Shown in pieces: positions 34,974 to 43,366 of a DNA stretch of 64,000 bases. The position numbers and the translations under genes are program-made. The notes under the pieces were generated by a model. It made no database searches. It was not told the origin of the DNA and worked only from the letters and a program-made list of their open reading frames with translations. Origin of the DNA: Kangiella geojedonensis (lineage in GTDB: Bacteria; Pseudomonadota; Gammaproteobacteria; Enterobacterales; Kangiellaceae). How positions within the stretch are numbered: the first letter of the stretch is position 1; every line of letters starts with the position of its first letter. Where the stretch lies: the NCBI RefSeq assembly GCF_000981765.1, contig NZ_CP010975.1, forward strand, positions 1,302,001 to 1,366,000, in the 5' to 3' direction.

Positions 34974-36737
34974 ATGAAAAAACTACTCATTGTTATTGTG
35001 ATAGCAATTGCTATTGCGGCAGGGATTTATTTCTTTAAAGGAGGGAAAGTTGGTGGCTTGAGCCTTTCTGGCGGTTCTTTACCATCAGAAAATGCTGTAC
35101 TTGAATATGTACCAGCCGATACCGTGTTCTTTGCTGGTAGCGTTGAGCCCTTAGATTTTGCTAAAACTCTAGAAATGAGCAGCAAAATGGGTTTCGATTA
35201 TTCAGCAATGATGGGCGCTGGCTTTGACGATTTGAAATCTGAATTAAGTGACTCTCCTGATGCAGCTAAAGTATTGATTAGTCTTTATGGCAACTATTTA
35301 GATGCTGTGAAAACTAAATCTGTAAAAGAGTTAGGTTTGCGCAACGAAGTTAACATGGCTATTTATACAGTCGGTGTACTTCCGGTTGTTCGTATTGAGC
35401 TTGATGGCACTGATACTTTTGCGCAGTCAATCGCCAAGATCGAAGCTGAGCAAAATGTCGCAGCTACCGTTAATACGGTAAACGGTGTTGAGTATCGCGA
35501 ATACGCTCTTGATAATCATGATGACCAGGTTCCTACTATGGTTATCGCGGTTAACGACAACCAAGCAGTCATTACTGTTAATACTGCCTTGGATGACGCG
35601 AAAGATCTTCAACGCACACTTTCTGAAAAGCCTACGACTAACATCTTAAGCGGTGGTGTTCTTAACGAACTAGCTTCTGACAACGGTTACTTAGGTTACT
35701 CTATCTTCTTATTAGATAATTTAGCGATTGTTGATGGCCTGACTAAACCTTCTGCTAATGCTTTTGGTAAAAGCTTACAAGACGTTTTAGACGCATACGG
35801 TGCTGGTAACGACATGAAGGACATTCAAACTCCTGCATGTAACACTGAACTAACAGGCTTGACTCAAAACTGGCCAATGCTTTCAGCAGGTTATACTGAG
35901 TTCAGCGATAGCAATGCTAGCTATAAAATGGTTTTAAAAGGCGGTAATGCTGACTTACTTGATACTCTAGGCAAAATGCGTGGTCATATCTCTGATAACG
36001 TTTCTAGTGATGACTTCGCCATGAGTTTTGGTATTGGCTTAGACATGGATCAGATTGTTCCTGTTATCACTACCGTTTGGGAAAACTTAACGAAAGAAGA
36101 CTTCACTTGTCCTCCTCTGGCAGAAATGCAAGCGGGTCTACGTCAATCAAACCCAATGATGCTAGGTATGATGTCTGGCATGGTTGCTGGCATTAAAGGT
36201 GTTGGCTTCAGCGTTGTAGACGTAAATGAAGAAGCACTTTCTAACGTAGACAACAACCCAATGGCATTCATGCAAGACGGCCAGTTCATGTTAACGGTTA
36301 CTGCTGAAAAGCCACAAAACCTACTTCAATCATTAGGCATGTATGCTCCAGAGCTTGCTCAAATTAAACTTGAAGATGGTGGTGAGCCACAAGTATTGCC
36401 TGCAGGCATGGGCGCAGAGACAAAAATCGCTCTTCGTGGTCATGACTTAGTATTGATGATGGGCCAAACGGATCAATTGATTGGCAAAATCGAAAGCAAC
36501 GGAAGTTTAGAAAAGAATGGCTTGATGACATTCTCAATGGACTTCAAAAAGTACATGGGGCTTCTTGAAGAAATGATGGCCTCTGCTGCTGAAAATGCTT
36601 ACGGTAGTGAAAAAGAGATGCTTCAACAGCAACAAGAAATGTTTGCTGAAATGAAGAAAGCTGACGGTATTGTCAAAGGTAAATTTGACATTACTGATGA
36701 AGGCATTGTAACTAGCAGCTCTTACCAAGCTAAGTAA
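34974..36737 (+). CDS. Large membrane-anchored exported protein of unknown function
   Basis: A 587-residue protein with one N-terminal membrane segment (residues 4-21, preceded by Lys-Lys, followed by a basic Gly-rich linker) that is either an uncleaved anchor or a signal. About 560 residues lie outside. The mature part opens ENAVLEYVPADTVFFAGSVEPLDF, a pattern seen in DUF3352-like exported proteins. It has only two Cys (CNTEL and CPPLAEM, able to pair) and ends in a Met/Glu/Gln-rich helical stretch. I see no catalytic motif. Third positions are T-rich and the codon choice looks like that of a well-expressed gene. An AAGGA site precedes the ATG, and a strong terminator follows. Confidence 0.7.
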   Translation: MKKLLIVIVIAIAIAAGIYFFKGGKVGGLSLSGGSLPSENAVLEYVPADTVFFAGSVEPLDFAKTLEMSSKMGFDYSAMMGAGFDDLKSELSDSPDAAKVLISLYGNYLDAVKTKSVKELGLRNEVNMAIYTVGVLPVVRIELDGTDTFAQSIAKIEAEQNVAATVNTVNGVEYREYALDNHDDQVPTMVIAVNDNQAVITVNTALDDAKDLQRTLSEKPTTNILSGGVLNELASDNGYLGYSIFLLDNLAIVDGLTKPSANAFGKSLQDVLDAYGAGNDMKDIQTPACNTELTGLTQNWPMLSAGYTEFSDSNASYKMVLKGGNADLLDTLGKMRGHISDNVSSDDFAMSFGIGLDMDQIVPVITTVWENLTKEDFTCPPLAEMQAGLRQSNPMMLGMMSGMVAGIKGVGFSVVDVNEEALSNVDNNPMAFMQDGQFMLTVTAEKPQNLLQSLGMYAPELAQIKLEDGGEPQVLPAGMGAETKIALRGHDLVLMMGQTDQLIGKIESNGSLEKNGLMTFSMDFKKYMGLLEEMMASAAENAYGSEKEMLQQQQEMFAEMKKADGIVKGKFDITDEGIVTSSSYQAK

Positions 36738-36757
36738 TAAACGCTAGTTTACAGAAC

Positions 36758-36791
36758 GACAAAAAAGCCCAGCAAATGCTGGGCTTTTTTT
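36758..36791. terminator. Bidirectional rho-independent terminator
   Basis: AAAGCCCAGCA pairs with TGCTGGGCTTT with a 2-nt loop, A6 before and T7 after. It separates the convergent genes at 34974 and 36825. Confidence 0.9.
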
Positions 36792-36824
36792 GCTCACTAC
36801 ATTGATTTCATAAGCGCTAAACTA

Positions 36825-38039
36825 TTAAGCAACTCTAATCTTCATCTTTTGCAATGCTTGTTCTAAATCTGCAATGATGTCTTCTGGATGCTCTAACCCA
36901 ACCGATATGCGGATCAATGTTTCGCTAATTCCAGCTTCTGCGCGCTCTTCTGGGGTATAGGTTGAATGCGTCATTGATGCCGGGTGTTGAATTAACGTCT
37001 CAGCATCACCAAGACTTACCGCGATATGACACAATTCTAAGTGATTCATGAAACGAACCGCGTCATCAAAGCCACCAGCTACTTCAAACGCGATAATGCC
37101 ACCAGCTCGCTTCATCTGTGTGCCAATTAAATGATTCGCCGGATGGTTTTTCAAACCTGGGTAATACACCTGCTCAATATCACCATGCGCTTCTAAGTAG
37201 TCCGCTACCTTCTCTGCGTTATCACAGTGACGCTCAACTCGTACCGATAGCGTTTTCAAACCACGAGTGACTAACCATGCATCATTCGGACTCATGGTCG
37301 CACCCATGTCTTTTTGAGTGGTCATTTTAATATGCGTAATGTTCTCTTCACTACCGCAAACAATACCGCCAATCACATCACCATGACCATTCAAGTATTT
37401 AGTCGCACTGTGGATGATTAAATCCATACCGTAATCAGTCGGCTGTTGAAGCACCGGTGACATAAAGGTATTGTCCATGACGGTTAATAGTTTATGTCTT
37501 TTAGCAATCTCGCTAATCTTCGCCATATCTGCACAAACTAAATTCGGGTTAATTGGTGTCTCAAAATATATCAACTTGGTGTTGTCGTTAATCGCTGCTT
37601 CAACTTCTTCTTCATCAGTGATATCAACGAAAGTCACGTTAATACCAAAGTCTGCAAACTTATGATTAATCAACGCGAAACTACAACCGTACAAAGCCGA
37701 CGAAGCCACCAAGTGATCGCCTTGCTTGAGGTTAGCTAACAATGTCGCCGAGACAGCTCCCATACCTGAACCAAATGCCGCTGCATCTTCAGTATTCTCT
37801 AGCGCGGCCATTTTTTGCTCTAACTCACGAACCGTTGGGTTGCCAAGGCGACTATAAATATAACCTTGTTCTTCACCCGCAAACCGGTTTGAGCCTTGTT
37901 GAACGTTATCAAAGATAAAGGTTGAGGTTTGATGGATTGGTGTTGCTAATGAACCAAAGCTTGGATCACCGACACGACCCGCATGTATAGCTCGTGTTTC
38001 AAGATGATTAAAGTGCTGCGGTTTGTTCGACGACTTCAT
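36825..38039 (-). CDS. mdeA: Methionine gamma-lyase (PLP-dependent)
   Basis: A 404-residue Cys/Met-metabolism PLP enzyme. Methionine gamma-lyase splits methionine to methanethiol, 2-oxobutanoate and ammonia. The PLP Lys is in HSATKYLNGHGDV near residue 213. Cys119 in SALYGCSFAL corresponds to the Cys116 that marks true methionine gamma-lyases (P. putida), whereas cystathionine lyases and synthases have other residues there. YSRLGNPTV and the GSGMGA loop complete the family. The AsnC/Lrp-type gene 30 bp upstream resembles the mdeR-mdeA pairing of Pseudomonas. O-succinylhomoserine sulfhydrylase is the main alternative. Confidence 0.85.
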   Translation of the reverse strand: MKSSNKPQHFNHLETRAIHAGRVGDPSFGSLATPIHQTSTFIFDNVQQGSNRFAGEEQGYIYSRLGNPTVRELEQKMAALENTEDAAAFGSGMGAVSATLLANLKQGDHLVASSALYGCSFALINHKFADFGINVTFVDITDEEEVEAAINDNTKLIYFETPINPNLVCADMAKISEIAKRHKLLTVMDNTFMSPVLQQPTDYGMDLIIHSATKYLNGHGDVIGGIVCGSEENITHIKMTTQKDMGATMSPNDAWLVTRGLKTLSVRVERHCDNAEKVADYLEAHGDIEQVYYPGLKNHPANHLIGTQMKRAGGIIAFEVAGGFDDAVRFMNHLELCHIAVSLGDAETLIQHPASMTHSTYTPEERAEAGISETLIRISVGLEHPEDIIADLEQALQKMKIRVA

Positions 38040-38069
38040 AACTTCACTACCTATGGTTATTATTGAAAG

Positions 38070-38552
38070 TCATTCCTCAAGCTTTATGGCTGTGGTGGTT
38101 TTAACCTCTTTCACGACCAAACTGGTATGAATCCGGGCAATACCATCCAGCGGTATCATTTTCTGAGAAATAAAACTTTCTAACGCCTGAGTATTTCGTA
38201 CCGCCACTTTCAATAGATAATCATACTCGCCAGTGACGTTATGACACTCCAATACTTCAGGCCATGAATTTACTGTCGCTAGAATACTTTGGATTTGTTC
38301 AACACTGTGTAACTGGAGGTTAAACTCGACAAAACATAAGTTATCAAACCCAAGTTTGTGTCGATCAAGCAGCGCAGCGTATTGGCGAATAATACCTTCA
38401 TGCTCTAGCCGCTTGACCCTCGCATGAGTCGCTGGGGGCGATAAATTGACCCGCTTTGCCAGCTCGGCATTGGTCAAGCGACCTTCCGTTTGCAAAACAT
38501 TCAGTATCTTTTTATCCAAAGCATCTAACTTCATTTTCGATGATTCTACCAT
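38070..38552 (-). CDS. Lrp/AsnC-family transcriptional regulator (probable mdeA regulator)
   Basis: A 160-residue regulator with an N-terminal helix-turn-helix (LDALDKKILNVLQTEGRLTNAELAKRVNLSPPATHARVKRLE) and a C-terminal RAM amino-acid-binding domain (VLECHNVTGEYDYLLKV). Its position directly upstream of methionine gamma-lyase suggests it senses an amino acid, perhaps methionine or 2-oxobutanoate-related, and controls that gene. This role is inferred from context. It is distinct from the Lrp at 58516. Confidence 0.87.
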   Translation of the reverse strand: MVESSKMKLDALDKKILNVLQTEGRLTNAELAKRVNLSPPATHARVKRLEHEGIIRQYAALLDRHKLGFDNLCFVEFNLQLHSVEQIQSILATVNSWPEVLECHNVTGEYDYLLKVAVRNTQALESFISQKMIPLDGIARIHTSLVVKEVKTTTAIKLEE

Positions 38553-38657
38553 TTAATCTCCTTTTAGCTGAACAAGGTTAGGCATTTGCGCCACAAATAC
38601 ATAAACATTAACATCAAAAGCACATCAAACCTAATAATCTTCATACAAAACATATTC

Positions 38658-39419
38658 ATGGACTCCTTTGACGAATATTATCAAGCTGATACACTGAAGT
38701 CAGACCAGATAGCCATTGAGATAAGACAGAAAGTATTGAAAAAAGAAGCAGTTATACTGATCCACGGCATGGGTCGCAGTAGACGCTCGATGAAGCGCTT
38801 AGAAAATTACCTCAGGCAAAAAGGCTACGTAACATACAACCGTAGTTACCCTTCTACCGTCGCTAATATCGAGCGCTCAGCGGTTCATTACATCAATTCA
38901 GCGCTGGCCAATATCTCTCGAGATGACGTCTCAAAAATTCACTTTGTCACCCACAGCCTTGGTGGCTTATTAGTAAGGTATTATCTTTCTAACCATAAAA
39001 TTAAGCAGCTTGGTCGTATCGTCATGTTAGCGCCACCGAATAATGGCTCCGAAGTGGCTGAACGCTATCGTAACCACTTCTGGTACCGCTGGATGACCGG
39101 CGCTCCAGGCCAGCAACTCCATAAGAGTGGCAATGCGCTTTTGGAAAAACTGAAGCCAGTAGAAACAGAGGTCGGCGTTATCGCCGGAACCAGCTCATCG
39201 GATCCATGGTTTAATCATGTATTTGAGGGTGAACATGATGGCAAGGTCTCAGTCAATGATGCCAAGCTGTCAGAAATGAAGGATTTAATTACTGTGTCGC
39301 ACGGCCATACCTTTATCATGAACAAGCGCAAAGTTAAGCGACATATTGTTAATTTTTTGAATACTGGAAACTTTTATCAGCCCCAAAAGAGAAAGCCGAT
39401 GTATACAGTCAGAGATTAG
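38658..39419 (+). CDS. Alpha/beta hydrolase, lipase-like
   Basis: A 253-residue cytosolic alpha/beta hydrolase. VILIHGMGRSRRSM is the oxyanion-hole strand-loop, THSLGGLLVRYYL contains the nucleophile elbow GxSxG, and a His near the C-terminus (SHGHTFIMN) completes the triad. It resembles putative lipases related to triacylglycerol/PGAP1-like families. The frame opens at 38586, but MDSFDEYY at 38658 is the likelier start, since the upstream 24 residues are low-complexity. Its 3' end overlaps the convergent ACT-domain gene by 11 bp. Confidence 0.8.
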   Translation: MDSFDEYYQADTLKSDQIAIEIRQKVLKKEAVILIHGMGRSRRSMKRLENYLRQKGYVTYNRSYPSTVANIERSAVHYINSALANISRDDVSKIHFVTHSLGGLLVRYYLSNHKIKQLGRIVMLAPPNNGSEVAERYRNHFWYRWMTGAPGQQLHKSGNALLEKLKPVETEVGVIAGTSSSDPWFNHVFEGEHDGKVSVNDAKLSEMKDLITVSHGHTFIMNKRKVKRHIVNFLNTGNFYQPQKRKPMYTVRD

Positions 39420-39801
39420 TTCTATCAAGCCCTCGAATCAGCTCTAGTGCTTCTACTGCCCTTGCCTCTGGCACAAAAACATGGTCGTGACAGTAAGCAG
39501 CTACCACGTTCGCACTGATGTTTGCCTCAGTTAATACCTTAGAAACCACGGCAGTCAGCCCCACAGCTTCGAGGCTCGAATACACGGCTAAAGTGATTCG
39601 TTTATATATACCTTCAAACTCAAGCTTATGCAGTTCGGCATCCTGCTTCTTACAAATGATACTGACCCCCTCTTCTTCTTGAAAAACTGACAAAGGATGC
39701 AGTGTCACTGGCACCTTTTCGAGTAGGCAAAATACATACTCTTCAGGATCTAAAGTTGGTTTAAGATCCGACAATAAAGCACTCAATTCTTTGATCGCCA
39801 T
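39409..39801 (-). CDS. ACT-domain protein (DUF2241)
   Basis: A 130-residue protein of two ACT-like halves (about 1-60 and 65-128). The second begins FEGIYKRITLAVYSSLEAVGLTAVVSKVLTEANISANVVAAY, the DUF2241/ACT_7 signature. ACT domains bind small ligands, often amino acids. No catalytic partner is encoded beside it, so it is an orphan sensor of unknown target. Confidence 0.8.
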   Translation of the reverse strand: MAIKELSALLSDLKPTLDPEEYVFCLLEKVPVTLHPLSVFQEEEGVSIICKKQDAELHKLEFEGIYKRITLAVYSSLEAVGLTAVVSKVLTEANISANVVAAYCHDHVFVPEARAVEALELIRGLDRTNL

Positions 39802-39829
39802 AAAACAATATCCTCAAGGTGCAAAAAAA

Positions 39830-39869
39830 AGCCCCGTAGCACACTCATAATATAGCGTGTTACGGGGCT
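39830..39869 (-). terminator. Rho-independent terminator of the S9 peptidase gene
   Basis: On the minus strand AGCCCCGTAACACGCT pairs with AGTGTGCTACGGGGCT (two G-U or mismatched pairs) around an 8-nt loop, then eight T. Confidence 0.85.
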
Positions 39870-39923
39870 AGAACTAGGAGTTTTAGTCACTTTTAATACC
39901 GTGCCGTCTCCTAGAGCGCTAGA

Positions 39924-41993
39924 TTAGTCGTCTTTGTCTTCAGACTTATCTTCCGCGTTTATTTCTTCTAATGTTTTCTCATGCTTCAAGTCGTAAGCTG
40001 GTGGCTCTCCGCCATCACCCTTCAAGTAATGGTCCATCCAACGAACTAAACGTAAAGAATAATCGTACTGTCCCGCGGCTTTACGGTTACCATGACCTTC
40101 ACCTGGATACAATACTAAACGAACCGGCGCTTGCCCTAAGGTTTTCACGTAACGGTAAAGCTCCATAGATTGAGATGGGTGAACTCGCGTATCGGAATCA
40201 CCATGCATAATCAATAGAGGGGTTTTAGCGTTTTTCACGTGATAAATTGGGCTGGTTTCCAACATCCACTGGAAGTCATCCCAAGGCCAAGCGCGAGCAT
40301 GTACGGCGTGCATTTCGTTTGGAATATCCGTTGTACCGAACTTAGACAGCTGATTCGAAATACCCACAAACATTACTGCGGCAGCATAATGCTCTGACAA
40401 CTTCGTTGCTGACCAGGCTGTTGCATAACCACCGTATGAGCCGCCAGTAATACCGACTCTATCGCTGTCCACCATGCCTTTCTCTACTAGCGCCAACTTA
40501 CCATCTAGAATATCGGTAAACTCAGGATCAGCATAAGCGTGCTGATCTAAGCGAGCAAACTCATCACCACGGCCAGTACTACCGCGGTAGTTTGGAATGA
40601 AAGCGAAGTAACCTTTTGCTGCAACCGCTTGGATTGGGTCAGCATAACGCGTATTCCAGCCATTTGAGCGATGCGCTTCTGGACCACCATGAATAAAGGC
40701 AATCATTGGGTAGCGTTTGCCTTTTTTGTAATTCAGCGGATAAACAAGAACGCCTTGAATTGTCAGACCATCACGAGCTTCATATTCAAACGCTTCTTGC
40801 TTGGCTAATGCAACATCATCCAGCCAAGGGTTAGAGTTAGTTAAACGCTGCATACCTGCACCTGTGATCGCAAATAGTTCACGAGGATGCTTGGCAGTAT
40901 CGGCAAGAACATAAACAGAGCCATTATCTGCTACCGATAAGCTGCGCTGAATGCCGTTACCATAATCAACAAGAGGCATCGCCGCGATACGACGTTTAAC
41001 AGCAGCCTTGACTACGCGACTTTCTAAACCTTTATGCTCAATATAAATCAAGTCGTCATCATGCCACTCAACATCCATCACGTGGCTGTCATCATTAGCT
41101 ACACGCTTCGAAACAGTTTCGTCATCAACATTCGCAATGTACAAAGCACCAGCAGTTGGATCGTTATAATCATTCGCACCGATAAAGGCGATGTTCTCAC
41201 CATCAGTTGACCAAACCGCTTTGCCTTGCTTACCTTCAGTTTTGAATTTAGCAACAACATCGCCATCTAAATCAATGACTTGAAGCGTTTTCTTCATGTA
41301 GATATCATCAATCAATGGTGTTGGAGATACTTGTACTAAAAGCTGATCGCTGACAGGGCTAAATTTGGCGCTAATCACGCTACCTTCAATATTGATGCTC
41401 TCCGGCTTGGCTTCATCGTCATTTAAGTTGTAAAGCCATGCTTTAACATTCTGAATGTCTTCTTCGTAAACTTTAGCTTGGAAGCCTTTCTGCACTAACT
41501 TCTCTTTATGCTCAGGAGCGCCTTCTTTAGCGATAAAGACTAACTTGTCACCAGCGCTATTCAAGCTATAGCTCAGAATGTTGTTGTTCGTACCAACTAC
41601 TTTTTGCGATTCACCACCATCAACTGGAATACTGTAAACCCCAGCGAATGTATCGTCGTTGCGCATCGCAATGTAATAAATCGTCTTGCTGTCTTTCGAC
41701 CAGCGAACGGAACCAATGTTAACTTTGCCTGTGATAAAAGGCTTTGCTTCGCCACCAATCGGCTTTACATACAGTTCAGACCAAGCTGTTCCATCATTAT
41801 CAATATAAGGCTTTCGCTTATTACTTTTAGTATAAGCAACCCATTGGCCATCAGGAGAAACTTTGGCTGAGCCAACTGACTCTATCTTCGCAATATCTTT
41901 TAACGTTAAGCCTTTGTTCTCAGCAGCTTGGCCCGACATTGAGCCAACTGTTCCGAACAAAGACAACCCCATGAAAAATAGTATTTTTTTCAT
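39924..41993 (-). CDS. Exported S9-family prolyl oligopeptidase / acylaminoacyl-peptidase-like enzyme
   Basis: A 689-residue serine peptidase with a signal peptide (1-23, SGQAAEN cleavage region), a WD/beta-propeller domain (about 30-400) and a C-terminal alpha/beta hydrolase. Catalytic triad: Ser in GGSYGGYATAW near 519, Asp in HGDSDTRVHPSQS near 598, His in GEGHGNRKAAG near 633. It should cleave short peptides in the periplasm. The C-terminal tail is acidic (EDKSEDKDD). It is divergent from the small-RNA candidate at 42129, and its promoter must lie in the shared interval. Confidence 0.88.
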   Translation of the reverse strand: MKKILFFMGLSLFGTVGSMSGQAAENKGLTLKDIAKIESVGSAKVSPDGQWVAYTKSNKRKPYIDNDGTAWSELYVKPIGGEAKPFITGKVNIGSVRWSKDSKTIYYIAMRNDDTFAGVYSIPVDGGESQKVVGTNNNILSYSLNSAGDKLVFIAKEGAPEHKEKLVQKGFQAKVYEEDIQNVKAWLYNLNDDEAKPESINIEGSVISAKFSPVSDQLLVQVSPTPLIDDIYMKKTLQVIDLDGDVVAKFKTEGKQGKAVWSTDGENIAFIGANDYNDPTAGALYIANVDDETVSKRVANDDSHVMDVEWHDDDLIYIEHKGLESRVVKAAVKRRIAAMPLVDYGNGIQRSLSVADNGSVYVLADTAKHPRELFAITGAGMQRLTNSNPWLDDVALAKQEAFEYEARDGLTIQGVLVYPLNYKKGKRYPMIAFIHGGPEAHRSNGWNTRYADPIQAVAAKGYFAFIPNYRGSTGRGDEFARLDQHAYADPEFTDILDGKLALVEKGMVDSDRVGITGGSYGGYATAWSATKLSEHYAAAVMFVGISNQLSKFGTTDIPNEMHAVHARAWPWDDFQWMLETSPIYHVKNAKTPLLIMHGDSDTRVHPSQSMELYRYVKTLGQAPVRLVLYPGEGHGNRKAAGQYDYSLRLVRWMDHYLKGDGGEPPAYDLKHEKTLEEINAEDKSEDKDD

Positions 41994-42094
41994 ACAATTA
42001 CTCTGTGTTTTGAATTTCGGTTAGCATAGTAAAAAATGTGAAACAGGTCTAGGTTGGTTTGTGACTTTAGGTAAGAAATACGGGGGGAACAATG

Positions 42095-42122
42095 TTACAA
42101 ACTGTTACAATTGGCGTATAGT
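42095..42122 (+). promoter_or_regulatory. Candidate sigma-70 promoter for the small RNA at 42129
   Basis: TTACAA (42095-42100), 16-bp spacer, TATAGT (42117-42122). The predicted start is about 42129. Both hexamers are imperfect but well spaced, and no protein gene lies downstream before the terminator. Confidence 0.45.
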
Positions 42123-42128
42123 AAAACA

Positions 42129-42256
42129 TAATGGCTTCAATTAAAGTACTCCTGAACACAACGGTTAACTACCCCCTAACTGTGTGTTCGCATCTCAAAA
42201 TATCTCCTTCTCATTTTGAGACGCAATTTTTAGCCCCCTCTTTGGGGGCTTTTTTA
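42129..42256 (+). ncRNA. Candidate small RNA with two pyrimidine-rich loops
   Basis: A plus-strand terminator (AGCCCCC/GGGGGCT, 42232-42250, then T6) stands where no plus-strand gene precedes it; on the minus strand the same hairpin has no T-run. Upstream are two more stem-loops. Hairpin 1 (42156-42187, 11 bp with one bulged A) has loop ACTACCCCC. Hairpin 2 (TCTCAAAAT/ATTTTGAGA, 42193-42221) has loop ATCTCCTTCTC, complementary to Shine-Dalgarno-like GAGAAGGAGAT. Three hairpins, a promoter and an intrinsic terminator within about 130 nt are the layout of a trans-acting sRNA. The only ORF (44 codons) reads through the terminator, so coding is unlikely. Confidence 0.55.
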
Positions 42257-42276
42257 TGGCTATAAGACTCGCACAA

Positions 42277-42540
42277 TCAATCACTTAACTGCATCCTAAC
42301 GCAAGCCTCAAATATCGGTTGGTAAATGGCTTGAAGTTCCTCACGAGTGAAATGATGACCATGGCGCTTATGTAGCGCGCTGACCACAGCCTCCTCTCTC
42401 TCTGGAATCCGCGCCGATACCCCCTGCTCTTTTTTTACTGCCATCAAAGACTGGACCAGTTCTGCTCGCTGTTCAATCAGTTGAACTAAACGTTCATCAA
42501 CGTCATCAATGTTTGCTCGTATTGCCTCAAGTGACTCCAT
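42277..42540 (-). CDS. Chorismate mutase, AroQ class, stand-alone
   Basis: An 87-residue all-helical AroQ domain. IRANIDDVDERLVQLIEQRAELVQ carries the first-helix Arg/Asp-x2-Asp pattern, and a Lys (KKEQGV) and a RIPEREE segment follow, as in the chorismate mutase domain of PheA. It converts chorismate to prephenate. No signal peptide, so it is cytosolic. It is the second chorismate mutase in the window (the other is fused in pheA at 45966). Isochorismate-pyruvate lyase is a related alternative. It is divergent from cmoA, whose product consumes prephenate. Confidence 0.82.
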   Translation of the reverse strand: MESLEAIRANIDDVDERLVQLIEQRAELVQSLMAVKKEQGVSARIPEREEAVVSALHKRHGHHFTREELQAIYQPIFEACVRMQLSD

Positions 42541-42636
42541 CGCTGCCTTCTCTTGAATAAATCATGGTAACCTAGCGCTATTATAGTAGAATTACGCCCA
42601 TTGTGTTGAGCCAACTCTTTTATAGCAACGATCTTT

Positions 42637-43365
42637 ATGAGCAAAAAAGATAACATCTACGCTGATCAGCTGGAACAAGTCGAGTCATTCAACTTTGACC
42701 AAAAGGTCGTGGAAGTTTTTCCCGACATGATTAAACGTTCCGTGCCCGGTTATACTGCAATCATTGATGGCATCGGCCAGCTAGCTAAAAAATATACACA
42801 AGCGAACAGCTCGGTTTACGATCTGGGTTGCTCCCTTGGTGCGGCGACACTCTCTATCCGTGAGGCTGTTAATGATGAAAGCTGCCAAATCATCGCAGTC
42901 GATAACTCAACAGCAATGATTGAGCGTTGTAAACTCATCCAGTCTGGCTATAACTTTTCCATGCCAGTGGAGATGGTTGAAGCAGACATCAATGACTTAG
43001 ACTTTAAAAATGCAAGCTTCGTTGTTTTAAACTTTACGCTTCAGTTTCTACCAAGAGAGCAACGCCAGACATTGCTCAATAATATCTATCAGGGGCTAAA
43101 CCCAGGTGGAGCGCTGGTTTTATCAGAAAAGTTGACCATGAGCTCTGAAGAGCTTGATGCAAGCATCATCAATATCCATCACGACTTTAAAAAGCAAAAC
43201 GGCTACAGCGATATGGAAATTGCTCAAAAGCGCGCGGCCTTAGAAAACGTGCTAATCCCGGACACGCGAGAACAACATTATCAACGCTTTGAAAATGCAG
43301 GCTTTAAGCAGTTTGACACTTGGTTCCAACACTATAATTTCGCATCATTTATTGCCGTAAAATAA
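42637..43365 (+). CDS. cmoA: Carboxy-S-adenosyl-L-methionine synthase
   Basis: A 242-residue class I methyltransferase-fold enzyme that makes carboxy-SAM from SAM and prephenate for wobble-uridine modification. Motif I is VYDLGCSLGAATLSIR near residue 66. FTLQFLPREQRQ and GLNPGGALVLSEK are the later family motifs. E. coli CmoA is 247 residues. cmoB begins one base after its stop. Confidence 0.95.
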   Translation: MSKKDNIYADQLEQVESFNFDQKVVEVFPDMIKRSVPGYTAIIDGIGQLAKKYTQANSSVYDLGCSLGAATLSIREAVNDESCQIIAVDNSTAMIERCKLIQSGYNFSMPVEMVEADINDLDFKNASFVVLNFTLQFLPREQRQTLLNNIYQGLNPGGALVLSEKLTMSSEELDASIINIHHDFKKQNGYSDMEIAQKRAALENVLIPDTREQHYQRFENAGFKQFDTWFQHYNFASFIAVK

Positions 43366-43366
43366 T

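Noticed and set aside
42131-42264. 44-codon ORF in the small-RNA candidate
   Set aside because: It reads straight through the intrinsic terminator, and no Shine-Dalgarno precedes it.
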